Notes: generated by a model not told the origin, from the sequence alone. A stretch of DNA of 64,000 nt from Chrysophaeum taylorii (GCA_029834535.1 JAQMWT010000052.1:59559-123558), one strand, 5' to 3'. Shown: positions 23,532-36,300, numbered from the stretch's first letter. Numbers and translations: made by a program.

Positions 23532-24699
23532 CGCGCGCTAAGGATACTTACGAATTCAATCGAAGATACAAACTACCCCCGAATTCTTTCATTAGGCGAT
23601 TCACCTGCCCAAGGAACTAGGATACTTATATCATAACCGAATTATCTCGACAGCCGGCTCCACGTCAGTCCTAACTTCTGACGTCGGTTCACTTTTTTCA
23701 AAATATCCCATCCTCTCTGATAGATTAATAATAACCCGTATTATTACGAGCCGCCGCCGCCGCTGCTCCTTTGAGCTTTTCCACTTTTTTTTTTCCCCCC
23801 CCGCGACGGCCAGGCCCCTGGCATTTTAAAAAGATGTTACTATTCGACAATTATATTACGTCTATTTCGACGAGTTACGCCCTCCCGTGCCATGCGGATG
23901 ACAGACACCCACCCAACATAAGATGTGAACAGTGTTGGTTCGGCTCGCGCCGCGATAGGATGGGTTATTAAGGAGGTTTGGTTTAGGTGCGGGAGTAGTA
24001 TAATATGCACGTCTGGCTTGGTTCGTTCGAGGTGAGTGGTTCTCCGAGAAGGACACTCCCCCCTCGAGGAGAGAGGTGCGAAATTTTCGGGGGGGACCGA
24101 TTATCCGTCCGTGAGCAGAATCAAGGCGTCGAAGACGCTATTCGGCGACGAACATAACTCAAGGCGCGCCTTAAGTACGAGGAAAAGCGCCGCTAATGCC
24201 CGCAAGAGACGACGACAGTTGGGGCCACGCACGACCTCAAAGTCCGCGAGTAGGTGGGACCTTGTCAAATAGCGGGTGTTGGACACGTCACGCTCCAACG
24301 CCCGGGCGACGGTGCGAGCCCGCGGTACCGTGGCTTGGTTGATCACGAGCGCTACGAGGCGAAGGAGATGACCGACCGCCCCAAGGGACAAAGAAAAACG
24401 ACGCGATTCGACGTCGGCAGTCCCTGAAGTAAACATTATCGCAGCGTCCGGTCTCAAATAAAAAATAAGAATGTGTGTCACCGACAGACTGACGGGGTCC
24501 TCTCCTACGACACAAGCAGCAGCACCAGCAGCAGCAAGGGAATAAAGTCCATTTTCCTCTAAGAAAAGGCGGAAGACAAGACTAGGGGTCGTCGGTCGAG
24601 ACCGATCTAACATCACAAAGGTGAGAATAGGCTGACCGATCATGAGTGAGGCGAAGAAAGAAAGAAAGAAAGGAAGAAAGGGAGGGAGGAGAGCATGAA
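23532..24699. other. intergenic, no gene seen
   Basis: Contains a T/C run near 23,790, AT-rich stretches, and an AAAG-rich purine stretch at 24,650-24,690. A - strand open frame at 24,101-24,643 has no recognisable motif and lies just beyond the PI3-kinase 3' end, so it is left out. Confidence 0.4.
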
Positions 24700-27600
24700 T
24701 CAGGCGTGCTTGGGGGCGTGTTTCCTAAAAAAAAAAAGATTGATAAAAAACAACAAAGCACAAACCTGTTGTGGAAGTAGTTGTCGACTCGTCGCCATAT
24801 GTCGCGATGCGCGTTTTTGATGTCTGCGCGGAACTTCTCGGCGGCTTTGGCGGGCGACAGGTCGAGGGCGAGCTGGTCGATCATGTAGGTGATGTCGTCG
24901 GGCTCGAGGAGCTCGGGCATGCCGGCGGGCAGCATGAGGGTGAATAAAACGACAAAGTTAGCCGAGCGATCGCGTAGCGCGTTGTAGGCGTCGCAGCAGA
25001 AGTTCTCAAAGTCGCGGTAGCCGAGCTTGGGGAGGTTGTTGGTGGCGGGCGCGGAGGCTTTGACGATCTGGGCTAAAAGCCTGCGCTGGCGTTCGTAGGG
25101 CTCGGGCGTGACGGACATGACGTTCTTCATGTCGGGCGTGAAGACAAAGGGCGACCTCTCCCGACGGATGCCGAACTTGCTTTTGAAGTTTCCGAGGAAG
25201 TGGCCAAAGTCGATGTGGAAGAGGCGGCCCGTCGTGGTGACCATGATGTTGTCGGCGTGTCTGTCGCCGACTCCGAGGACGTGGGTCGCGACGCAGTAGC
25301 CGCTGCAGCTCGATACGAAGGTGGAGCGGGCGCGCTCGAAACTCCGGACGTCGACGTTGTGGTTTTCGAGATACAACGAGACGACGTTGTCCTTGAAGGC
25401 GCCGCGCGCTCCGCGGCCAAACTGGACCTGGATGTCGGCGGTCGTGGAGGCTTCTCTGACGACTTCGATGACGCCGCAGGCGTCGCCGCTCGCGACGCAG
25501 CGGTAGGGCCACATCTGGAGATCCAGACCCTGGCGGCGCCAGAGGTCGTCCATGAGACGCACGAGCTGGAGGGTGAGCTGGTCCTGGCGGAGGTCGTCGC
25601 CGTGCTTGTATATGATGGGAAAGTCGTCGCCGGCGGGGTCGGCGTTTTTCAATACCACCGAGAGGGGCTGCTTCTTGCTGCTCAAGACCCTGCATTTCGA
25701 GACGTCGATGCCGCGGCACCGGAAGGTAGGGTCGAGGCAGGTGGAAATGCCGGCGGCCGAGGGGTGGTGTTTCGCGGCCGATCCGAAGACGTTCGCGAGG
25801 AAGGATTTCTTGTGGTGGTGGTGGTGGTGGTGTTGTTGTTGTTGTTCGGGGTGTGGCGAGGGCGGCGGCGGTTCCGAGGCGCGGCGTTCGTCCATGTAGC
25901 GGCGGAGATCGCGATCGGCCTGGATCAGGAAGCCGCGGGCCTTGTGGCGCGCCGTCTTGAGGGATTCGGCCTTGAGCTTGCGGGCGACCTCGCCCAAGAC
26001 CGCGTCGACCTTGCACTCGGCCACGAGCTCGTCTCTCAATTCTTGCCCGCAGGCCGAGAGAAAAGCAGCCAGAACGACGCCGTATCTTTCGCAGACGCCG
26101 GGAGCGTGCATTTCTGACCTCAAAAGCCAGAAGAGCCTGTGTCCGAGGACGAAGGGCGAACACGCGCCGCGACGGACCAGAAGGCGGGCGAGGGGCGCGT
26201 CGTGCTCGAGCTCGAGCTTGAGGGCCTGGACGAGCTGGGGGAGGACGTCCAACAAGTGATCGTCGCGCATCTCGTCGAGGCGGCGGCACGCGTAGGCCCT
26301 CAACACGCGGTCGGCGTGGCGGTACCCGAGGAGTTCGAGCGCGACGCGCGCGTGCGTGCTGAGCGCGTCCTTCGGCACCGGCGGGTGACGACGGGCTTTA
26401 TTACTACTACTACTGTTCTGCCCCGGCCAGCCGGGCACGTAGTCGTGACTCGTGGGCGTGCAGGCGGTCGTGCTGCCCGATATGGTCCGGTGGAGCTGCT
26501 GGCGGGGCTTGAAGCGTCGGCGGAGGCTCGCCTCGTCGTCGCGGCGAGCCCACGTCGCCACCAGCGCTCTCGCCTCCTTCAAGGCGTCGAGATCGCCTTT
26601 CGGGACCGCGAGCCACCATGCCGGAAGGAGACCCGGGAAGCGGGATGCGTGTTCGCGCTCGCGCCAGAGGGCGTCCCTGTCCTCCGGCGACGAGGGGGCG
26701 AGCGGCTGGCGCCGAGCGACGCTTTCGACTATCGACCGCATGCTGACGCGTCTTTCGCGCGTTGGTTCGTCGTCGTCGCCGCCGCCGCCGCTTTCCGCGA
26801 ACCGCGGCTCGTCGGGTTCCAGACTAGCTCGGAACTTTGGGGTTTCTGGTGGCGAGGAGGCCTCTTTCTTCGAGACCGCGGCGGTCACCGCGGCCGCGAC
26901 GCGCGCCGAGAGGTCTTCCGAGCGGCGCCGCGGCCGCCGCGGCGAATACGCCGCAGCCTTCGCCGCCAGGATGATCTCTTCCTCGTCGTCTGAGAAGGCG
27001 ATGATATCGGAAGAACTCTGGGACTTGCGGCGGCCGAAAACCAAGGCTCGGGGGTTGTGCTTGTCGGGCGACGACGCCAGCTTGCGTCTCCTCGTGCGAA
27101 AGCGTTCCTTGGCGCTCACCAGAAAGTGCGCGAGTTTCGAGGGCCGCCGTTCGCGAATGTAAGAGTCTTCTTCTTCTTCTTCTTCTTCTTCCCGCGCCGC
27201 CGCCGCCGCAGGACTCCCGTCGAAGGCGACGTCCGGGCTCTCGGCAGACCTGGCCCTGGCGAGCTCGACGGCCGCCGTGAGCTCCGACTGAGTCTCGAAT
27301 CGCATTTCCTCTTCTTCCCCATGACGCGAGGAGGCCATTTCTTCGGAGGATGACTCCTCCGACGAGTCCTCGCCCTCCGGAGGGGGATCGCACTCGAAGA
27401 AGGACCGCGCCCGAACCTTTTTCGAGGGCGCGAGAATAGCTTTCTCGGATACGATCTTCGCCGTAGCCGCGTCGATCGCGTCTTCTAGAGTGGTGTCGTC
27501 GGCCAAAAAAACACCGTCCTCGTTCTCGAAGACGACCGTGAGAGCCCCCGCGTCGTCGAGCGGATTGTCGCCGACCATAGCCCAGTCGTCGCGCCGACCC

Positions 27601-28898
27601 GCGGGCCACAGCTTGAGCTGAAGTTCGCCCGATCGCACCACGCCGCGGTCGAACAACGGCAGAGCAACCGAAGCTAACTCGAGGCGGTCTTCCTTGTTAT
27701 CCGCGAGCGCGAAAACAGTCATAATCAATTTCGCGTCCCGCGGCGCGTACCGCAAGTCGGGACACAGTTCGAGCGAGTCGGGGGGAACCCATTTAGCCAC
27801 GTTGCCCAACGGCTCGGGCCTCGAGCTCTTGCCCGGACCAAAGAAGGCGACCGTCTCGAAGACCTGGAGATGCACCTGGACCCGCACCGACGCCCCCGCA
27901 ACCAGCTTCAAGGCCTCCTTCCCGATCCTAAACCGCCGGATCGCCACTCTCAAAGGCACCGGCTCGGCCGCGATGGATAGCTTTGGCGCGAACCCGAACC
28001 CGGGGTCGTCTTCTTCGTGATATTCTTCCGCCGAAAAAAGGGACGGAAGGCTCGCCCACAACTTTTCTTGCTCCAAACGGTACGCGTCAAGTCGCGGCCC
28101 CCATTTCTTCGTAAACATCGACTCCTCCTCCTCCTCGTCTTGATGATGACGCCGCTGGTGCTGGTGGTGGTGGTAATCTCCCTCGGGAGCTCTCGAAACC
28201 ATCGCCAGCGACCGCGCGTCCTTCTTGGTCAGACTCCTGATCGGCGCCAAGGCCGCCGCCGTTTCCTCGTCGAGCCGCAGCAGCTCCAGCGCGATTTTCG
28301 TCCGCTTCCGCCGCGCGAGCGTGACGTACTCGTAATCCACCAGCCGCCAGTCGCCGTGAAGCAAGTACTGAGCCCTTCCGATCGCCTTAAAGACGTACCT
28401 GTCGTCCGCGGCCGGAAGCGCGCTCCCAAACAAACGCGCGTACTGGTCGGCCGCGGCCTCCACGAGGGCCCGCACCGTGCAGGGCTCGCCGCACCGCACC
28501 GTAATCGAGGTCACGCGTTGCCGGACCAGAGTCCCCAGACTTACGGTGACTTCGAACTCGGTCGTCCGAGGCGTCGGGCTGAACACTTCGTCATCGAACA
28601 CCGCGCGAAAGTCCAGCCGTTCGTGGAACTTGAGCCGCGACGCCTCGTTCTCGATGGCCGCCGCGAGACCCCACCCGGCCCCCCGCATCCACTCCCGCAT
28701 CGACCGCCGCGCCCTCACCGCTTCAACCGACGAGTGCGTCTTCCGCACCGTCTCGGGCGCCAGCTCGAGCCCGCACAGCTCCAAGAAACTCTCGTGCTCC
28801 TTCACCAACAGCCGCCTCTTCGAGGCCCACCGCGGCGTCAAAAACCTTCTCTTCGGCGGCGTCTCGAGAGGCGCAGGCGGCGGCACCTCCTCATCCAT
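24700..28898 (-). CDS. class I phosphatidylinositol 3-kinase catalytic subunit
   Basis: Phosphorylates the 3-position of phosphoinositides at the plasma membrane. 1,385 residues in two exons: 28898-24766 and an 8-codon exon 24724-24700, joined across a 41-bp GT-AG intron (24725-24765). Splicing gives the tail FHNRKHAPKHA. A Ras-binding-like ubiquitin fold lies around residues 105-200, a PI3K C2 domain around 300-435, a long Ser/Glu-rich low-complexity insert around 440-830, a PIK helical domain around 830-985 and the kinase around 1040-1370. Kinase landmarks: IIYKHGDDLRQDQL, catalytic loop GVGDRHADNIM, and activation loop HIDFGHFLGNFKSKFG followed by RRERSPFVFT, the class I pattern. I start at MDEEVPPPAP because the upstream in-frame Met lies in the short spacer shared with the divergent gene at 28979. 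Class assignment rests on the activation loop plus the Ras-binding-like region. No p85-binding domain is evident. Confidence 0.9.
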
Positions 28899-28978
28899 TA
28901 TTCTCTCCCAATAAATAAATAAATATTGCCCACCCACCAGGTTGGGGTTAGTTATCTCGACAGGCGGTGGAAAGAAAG
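28899..28978. promoter_or_regulatory. 80-bp divergent promoter region
   Basis: Separates the ATG of the PI3-kinase (-) from the ATG of the PH-like protein (+). It contains an AATAAATAAATAAAT run near the kinase side. The arrangement implies a shared bidirectional promoter; no specific factor site is identified. Confidence 0.5.
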
Positions 28979-29479
28979 ATGCCGCGACACCAAGCCCTCC
29001 TCGCCGTCAACCCAAACGCCGCCCTCGCCGACGCTGGAGGCCTCCCAGCAGCCCCCCCCCGCAGCACAGAGCGCGTCAACATGGTCGAGCTCGCCCTCGA
29101 AAACAAGGTCCACGCCGACCTCCTCTACCGCGTCACCTTCGCCGCCTCCAAGCCAGCGTGGCGACCCTGCTTCGTCGTCATCGACGACGGCGGCGACCTC
29201 TTGGTCTTCGACGACAAAACAGACTTCGTCGACTTTGTCTTCAACCCCTACCTCGACGACCAGCTCAAGGAACTCCTGCTGCGCCGACGGGTCAAGACGC
29301 CCGCCTGCGGACCCATCGTCACCAAGACCTACAACCGCACCCCCGTCACGCACTTCAAGGTCTTCAGAGGGACCTCCCTCCAGTGCAAGCTCGGCGGACC
29401 CGAGCCCGCCTTGGCCGCCCTCCGTCAGGCAATTTCCGCCGACAACAACCGCGCCCAACAACACCACCGCCTCGGATGA
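28979..29479 (+). CDS. small protein, possibly PH-like
   Basis: 166 residues, intronless. After an unstructured N-terminus comes a beta-rich stretch: DLLYRVTF, then WRPCFVVIDDGGDLLVFDD, then a variable part, CGPIVTKTYNRTPVTHFKVF, and a terminal amphipathic helix PALAALRQAISADN. A Trp-Arg-x-Cys-Phe-Val-Val strand followed by a turn and Leu-Val-Phe, with a final helix, is the outline of a pleckstrin homology fold, but sequence similarity is weak and I am not certain. Head-to-head with the PI3-kinase across 80 bp, so the two may be co-expressed. A PH-like domain beside a PI3-kinase would make sense as a lipid sensor, but that is only inference from position. Confidence 0.6.
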   Translation: MPRHQALLAVNPNAALADAGGLPAAPPRSTERVNMVELALENKVHADLLYRVTFAASKPAWRPCFVVIDDGGDLLVFDDKTDFVDFVFNPYLDDQLKELLLRRRVKTPACGPIVTKTYNRTPVTHFKVFRGTSLQCKLGGPEPALAALRQAISADNNRAQQHHRLG

Positions 29480-30069
29480 TGAATGATGAATGATGATGAT
29501 GCTTCTCATTTTTTTGTTCTTTTGATGATCCTGCTTCTAGCTAGCTCGCTCGCTCGCTCGCTCCTTGGGGACCGCACGCGCCCCCCTTTTTTTTCTTGTT
29601 GTTGTAAAATAGAACATCGGTGCCGCCCGCCCCGCCATAATAATAATATTATGGTGGGATGAGAGAGCTTAAAATTAGACCCTACCCTCCTTTCTCGAAA
29701 CCTAAGAAACCCGCCTTTCATCTTCTCTTGGGCGGCGGCCGATGGGAATTCCTCTATGCGCGCCGGGGATCAGCCTGCCGACGCTCCCAACGCGGCGTAT
29801 CCGCCGGGGAAGCGCTTGAATGCGCTGCCAGGCGCGAGAGACGCATAGATGATGCCCTGGGTGATAGATAGATAGAGAGCAGCGTTTGTTGCGTTGTGCC
29901 AAGCTTGAACGACGTTTTTGGGAGAGCCGCTCTCTCTCGACCTAGGGCGCGTCTCGAGCATCACGGGACTCGACGGCAGCATCGACTTTAATGTTTGCTC
30001 GCCCTCTCGTAGGCGAGACTTCGCACCCGCGAAGCAAGTTAAAGGCTGTCCGGTGCGAGTTATCCTCGC
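29480..30069. other. intergenic, no gene seen
   Basis: Begins with ATGA/GATG repeats, then a CTCG tetranucleotide run near 29,540-29,565, a T-run, and AT-rich bases near 29,640. No supported gene. Confidence 0.4.
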
Positions 30070-32345
30070 GTGCGTTGTGACCAAGCATCTCAAGACGCGG
30101 CCGTTGTCGATAAGACGGCGGTCAACGTTGGCCTCGGCGGAATTCGCATCAGCGCAGAGAAGGAGAACAGTGGTCCCTTGGCGGCGCGCACACAGGCGCG
30201 TTGCCGCGGAGCGACGACCGCTTCAACCACGACAAACCAACGACCCCAGCTCCTCGCCAGCACTTCGGAAGCACAGAAGGACGAGATCATCAACAGTCTC
30301 CTCAAGGTTGGCCAACGGACGCAGCAGCGGCGCGCTGTCGTTGCCGAGCACGGGACGGAGATATCCCACGCCGGCGCCTTCGCGGCCGAGGAGGCCTTGG
30401 CTACGGAGATGGACGCGCCGCCGATGGCCGCCGAGAGGATGAAGCCCGGGATGAGCAACTCCGGGTCCTGATCGAGCGCCACGATGCCGCGAGGCAAAAG
30501 TAGCGCGAGCGCGACGTGGCGAAACTTCAAAGCGCGATAGACAAGTGAGAGGCGACGAAGGAAGGTGCCAACGCGGTGGCGGCCGACACGACAGAACGAA
30601 CGAAGGAGTTGTGCGAAGCAGCGTGACCCTCAGCCAGAATCTCTGCCGACTCGAGGACCGCCACGCTGCTGTTAATCGCAACTCGGAGCGAATGACACCC
30701 AAACTCGCCGCTGCCCCCGCCTCGAGGCCCTTGACGAGGAAATCGAGCGGCTCCGAGAGCGCGCGTCGAGGAGCTCGAGGAGGATCGCGCTAGCCTCTTC
30801 ATCACGCTCGCAGCAAATGAGGTCATTGGCACCTTACGAGGCCAGGGCGTCGTCCAAGACACGCTCATTGTACGTACCCTTCCGCTTCTTCGCCGCTTCC
30901 CACGACCTCGGCGACTGGTCTCGAAATGTGGCTCGAATCAACGAGCATTACGTTATTCGAGACTTGCCTGGACGACCCACAGATCGTGGCGACAGCGGAC
31001 TGAGAGCCGTGCGACGTGTCCGTGGAGCCTACGCCGAGTTTCTCGCGCGGCGGACGGCGTCGATCAGACTGTCGGTCGACGGGTCGGACGAAGATCTCTG
31101 ACGTCGCTGCCGTGAATGCGCTGCTCTAAGATGTTCGATGCGACGAGAATCCAAAAACCAAGACCATGCTCTCTCCTCCAGCTAATCGAAGCCTGGGGCC
31201 GGGGCTGCATCCGCACTTTCGAGAACAGTCAGGCCATGCGCTACGTCGACGACGGCGACCTCGCCGCGACCGACAAGACACAAGAGCTCGCGTCGTGTCA
31301 CGAATTGGGTAGATTACGAGTTGAGCTCCCTCGATTACTACGCCGGGATGTTCTCCAGCATGCGTGTCGAGAGCGCGTCCAGCGTCGTCTCGTGTGAGCT
31401 CGACAGCGTCTTCGGTCGCGGCGCCGATACTTATGCCGTGAAGCGTCAGAAGAGTGTCTCCGAAGAACCGAGCTGGACATCTAAAAGGATATCGGCGCGG
31501 ACGTGGGCGTCATCGAGGCAGCTTGTCTCGGCCGCACGGAAAACATGGAGGAGGAGGAGGCTGATGATGCGCATCGGAAAGCCACCATCGACCACCACCA
31601 GGCTAGACACGCCGAGGCCATCGAAAAGGTGCTCGAGCGGCATATCACCGACTCTGCCAAGGCTCGCGATGCCACGCGCGTCAAACCCGAGGCCGGGGGC
31701 TCGCGCGCCGGGGGGCAACGAGACGAAGACCTCGACCGTCAAGCGCGAGCCCCCGGGGGGCAACGAGACGAAGACCTCGACCGTCAAGCGCGAGCCCCCG
31801 GGCAACGAGACGAAGACCTCGACCGTCAAGCGCGAGCCCCCGGGCAACGAGCGAGCACCTGCCCATTGACGTGGATGACGGAGCTCAAGCCGAACTTTGA
31901 ACAGGACAGCATAGGCATGCGCATGCACGGAGGACCTCAAGCCTGAGTCCTATACACATCCACGCAGGACGCGACTATAGCCAAGGCCGGCATCGCCGAG
32001 AGCGTGGACTCTTTGACCGCGCACCTGAAGCACATTTACGACGTCATTAAGTCGGAGCGCGGCGAGCTTTTGAGCGAGGCGTTTGTGTCGGAGACGCAGA
32101 CGGTAACTGCCAAAACTGGTAACCGCGACGGCGCATCATAGACCTAGAGTCTCGCCGCGCGTCGAAGAAACGGAGGCAACAAACCGAATCGTCGCTCACA
32201 ACTTCCGACGATGATGATAACGCGTTGGTTGATACGCGGTTCGTTCGAGGTGCTCTGGGCGTTGGCTGCCGAGCCAAGCGCCTCGGCGTCATCGAGACGA
32301 TCTCTTGGAAGTTGAATTCCAAAAATTGTTCGCCGGATTCAAGAT
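30070..32345 (+). pseudogene. decayed coiled-coil-like gene in several frames
   Basis: Plausible protein-like stretches continue along the + strand but switch frame and hit stops repeatedly. Examples are EAQKDEIINSLLKVGQRTQQ (near 30,270), ATKEGANAVAADTTERTKEL (30,550), VEELEEDRASLFITLAANEV (30,770), EEEEADDAHRKATIDHHQAR (31,550), and SLTAHLKHIYDVIKSERGEL (32,010). Many have heptad-like helical character. The pattern suggests a once-continuous helical protein now broken by frameshifts; a multi-exon gene with tiny introns is the alternative, but I could not find a consistent splice solution. Family unknown. Confidence 0.4.
31714..31850 (+). repeat. 45/42-bp minisatellite
   Basis: Three full units and the start of a fourth, beginning GGCAACGAGACG at 31,714, 31,759, 31,801 and 31,843. 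In one frame the unit encodes (G)GNETKTSTVKREPP; unit lengths of 45, 42 and 42 bp keep that frame open across the array. Confidence 0.9.
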
Positions 32346-33348
32346 GGTGCTAGGGTGAGTATTTTGTCAAGTATATATTATGACGGCTTCGCTGGATGCC
32401 CCAAGGCGGATCGTTCAATGTTTTCTTCAACGGTGCAAAGCCCGGCTCCAGGCGCTTTGAGTCGGAAGACAATGAATGCGGTTTTTTATGGACGACGAGA
32501 GCTAAGAGGGACTCTCTGGTTTATGAATGGATGGATGACGACGCTGCTTGACGAGAGTAGCAACTGCGGATGTCCTCACCAGTCGAATTGGTCGAAGTTC
32601 GATGCAAGCGACGTCACGTTGACTCCTACAAACCACCCTTAGATGTGCATACCGCTCCTCTTGAGTCATATGTTTTGATTTCAGTATGTGACAACACCGA
32701 CGTACACGAGATCCATTATAGGCAAGCCCCCGACAAATTTTCTCAATTTTGCAGCTAGTTACGGAGATCGGGCCAATCCTTGGGGATCCCCCCCCCCCCC
32801 GCGCGCGCGACCGTGTAGTTCGGATCCTGGCCATCCACGCCCGCGCTCGCGGCGGCCTCGGCTCATAACACTGAGCTTGCAGTCTCGGCCGTGGTGTCCG
32901 AATAAAGGAATCGCGCAGACGAGAGCTGGAGTGCATCGTTGCATTCTGGCGCGACCACAACGTCGCCAAGCTGAGCTGGGTGCCTGCCACCAGAGCTGGG
33001 CATATGCTTGCCGCGCAGAAGAGAACACCCAGCTTTTTAGACTCCGGCGCTTTTTAGACTCCAGCGCGTTCGTGAGGTGGAGGCTCCTGAGAAGCAATGG
33101 TCTTACTGACTTTTCCGGAGCCACTTCGACCGGGTCATCGCGTTAAAGGTGTCCTACTGATGATGATGATGATGAGGCTGCTGTTGTTGTTTTTGACAGA
33201 CGGTCTCGTGTGACGCGATGATGATGGTGCTCGCGGAATAGAATAAAATAAAATAAAATAAAAAGGAATATAAGACAGCAGTCCTGCGCGTCGTCGTCGT
33301 CGTCGTCGGTAGCGCCGATGATGATGATCGATCATGATTCGTATGCTA
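32346..33348. other. intergenic, no gene seen
   Basis: Contains a C-run followed by CG alternation (32,791-32,812), ATG trinucleotides, an AAAAT pentanucleotide run (33,239-33,262) and a CGT run (33,286-33,308). The right end is the 3' flank of the giant gene. Open frames on both strands are short and unsupported. Confidence 0.4.
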
Positions 33349-36300
33349 CTAGAGCGAGAAGAGGGCGCGGGTCTTTCGTGGTGGCGTCGCGGGGTCCCGA
33401 TAGGGCAGGCGGTCGTAGTCGTAGTCCTCGATCCTCTTGACGATCGCGCGGGCGTGGTTTGCGTAGGGCGAGACGAGGTCGGCGCCGGGTCGAAGGGATG
33501 CGGTAGCGGTGTCGATCTGTGCGCGGAGGGCGAGGGAGACCGTGTCCGGGTCGCAGGCGTCCTCGACCAATAGGCGGGAGGTTTCGTAGAGAAGATCGTA
33601 ATCGGAATTATTATGGCGCCAGCATTTGTCGCAATACCAGGCTTTGGTTCCTCTCGCGACGGCGCCTCGCGAGGTGACCCGGGTCTCGCGGCAGGAGGGC
33701 GTCGCGCAGGCGGGCGCGATCTCTCCCGCCCCGGCCCTCAGCCACTCGGGGAGGTTCGCGCCGGGGTAGAACGACGCCGCGAAGTCACGGAGCGCAGCTT
33801 CTGTCCTCGGAACCGCAGCCTCTAGGGCTTTTTTGCGGCGCGTCGCGCGCGCCCAGAAGAGACGGCGCGCCTCGACGGCGAGGCGGACGAGGGCAGCCGT
33901 CTCGGGGCGGTCGTCGGGCTCGTAGGCGGCGAGGGCCGCGTCGAGTTCGTCGACGTCTGCCGTCGACAGCGCCCTGACTATTGCACACACCGTGTTGCGG
34001 TCCTTGAGGGCGGCCTTGACGCGTTCGAGTTCGGGGGTCGTGCCGGGGCATCTTTCCAAAGCGGGTCCCACCGCGTCCCAGAGACCCCTGGAAACGGCGG
34101 CTCGAACGGCCGCGACGCGACGGCAGAGGAGGGCGAGGGTCGTGGCTCGGGGGGAGGCCGGGTTGCCGCCGGGGAGGGGGGTCTCTAGGGCGTCGGCTGC
34201 TTCCGAGAGACCCTCGACTGGTGCCGCCGGCCAGCCTTGATCCAAGAGGGATTCGGCTTTGCGTCGCGCGGCGCGGTCGCAGGTTTCGTCGACTAATAGC
34301 CGAATTTCCGGGGTGTCCGGAAACCCAATAAAATCTCCGGATATGATAAAGTCCTCGACGGGTTCGATTGGCGCGTCGAACGTAGATTTTCCCGTAGCAC
34401 CGAAACGCGATGCTGCTGCGACCTGGTCCGTCGTCGCGGCCGCGAGGATGTCGGCGACGAGACTCCAATTTCCGGCGCCGCAGGCCGCGCGAAGCTGCGA
34501 AAACAAGGCCGCCTCGCGCGCAAATCTTCGCGCCTCCTCCGTGCCGACGCGCGGCGCCCATTTCGCGGCGTGGGCCGCCGCGGCAAACAGACGCGGGGAC
34601 GCGATGACTTTGAGGTTGCCGACGGTACCCCGGACGCCGCCTTCCTTCAAACCCTCCTGGACGAGCCGAGCGACGAGTCGATTTTGGGCTTCCCTCTCCA
34701 CCAGGAGGAGCTCATCTTTTTTTCTGGCGGCTTTTCCGAGCGCCCGGACGAGAGCGTCGAGGTCGTCGAGGACGATCAACGCGAAGCGAACTTCTCGAAT
34801 TATTTTTGCGGCCGCCTTTAGTTTTCCGTCGAGTCGCCGGTTCGCGAGAGCCGCGTCGAGCAGAGGGAGCGACTCCCTCGCAGCCTCCAAATCCAAACAA
34901 CCCGGTTCTCCGGTGACCCGCATGTCGTCCATCGCCGCCGCGAGATCTGCCGCAGCCTCTCGGGTTTTAGCATTTTCGAACGCGGCGTCGAACTCGCGGA
35001 GAGCGTTCGCGGTCGTCTTATCCGATCCGTCGAGTTTTGGCAAGAGCGTTTGCCTGATTTCGGCGAGCGTCGCGACGCTCGGGTCGTCGTCGTCGTCTTT
35101 TTTCTCGCGTCGCACGGGGGCCAGGGCCTCCGCGCACGCGAGGAGCCGCTTCGCCCGCGGGGACGAGCACGTCGCGGAAGCCACCACCACCGCGTCGTCG
35201 AGGAGGTGGTCTCGCGAGAGGAGAGCGCGCTCGAGCGCCGAAATCGCGCGGTCGTCGAGGCCTTTTGCTCGAAACGCAACGAGTTCGAGAAAAAAAGCGT
35301 CGGGCGGCACGAAGTCCTCCTCCTCATCATCATCATCATCATCATCTCTCGGAGGCACGCCGACGAGGTGGGCGAGGAGATCGAGGCACCTTGGATCTTT
35401 GGCTGCCGCGAGCGCGAACGCTTCGTCGAGGTCCGGCGATAATAATGATAATAGAAGCGTATCGTTGTCGTCGCCGCGCCGCCTCCGGATTTTCGCCGTC
35501 AGCCGTAAACAGGTCGCGAGCCTGCCGTCGGCAGCAGCGGCAGCGGCAGCAGCAGCGTCGTCTAGGGCTTCGAGGTCGCGGGGCGATCCTGCCCCCCCCC
35601 GCAAAAGCGCGAGGCCGCGGCGGCGACGCAGGCCGCTTTTTAGCCTTCGCTCGAGCGGCGCCAACCGACTCTCGAGCGCAGGAATGTTCGCCGCGCACCG
35701 CCGCGGCGCCTCGAGGTGGTCCGCGAGAACGTCCAAGTCAGCCGTAGTTTCCGCCGACTTGAGATGCGCCAGAGCGCCCGCGAGGGTCCGCACTTCCTTC
35801 GGTGGCGCGGAGCACGCCTCGTAAGCCTCCAAGGCGTCGTCGGAAAGCCGAGCGTCGGCGATTGCTGCTTTGAGCTTTTGAAGGACGCGATACCCCCGCG
35901 CCTCGTCCCGCGCCGCGACGAGCTCGCCCACGGGCTCTCCGTCGAGCTCGAGCTCGGCGTCGGAGGGGTCCACGCGCTCGCCGCGCCGCCGGCGTCGCAC
36001 GAGCTCGAGGACGCGCGCGTAGTGCTTCGCGCGAGGCGTGCGGGCCTTTTCCTCCTCCTTCTCGAGGAGGAGGAGGTGGTGGTCAAAAAACTCCTGGTCA
36101 GTTTGTTGGAGCGCGCGGCGTACCGTCGACACCACCGCCTCCTCGTCGGCCGTTCTCGCAAGATCCCGGAGCTCGTCGGCGAGAAACGAGAGCGAGGACG
36201 CGGGTCGAGGCGGGTCGGCCTCGGCGACGCCTTGCGCTTTTCGCGCGGCGTCGACGAGGCGCTTGAGCCGCCCCCAGTCGCGCTCGTCCCTGGCTTCTCT

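Noticed and set aside
28899-28937. Upstream in-frame Met of the PI3-kinase (adds MGGQYLFIYWERI)
   Set aside because: It would leave only about 40 bp to the divergent gene, and the added residues come from the AT-rich promoter-like spacer.
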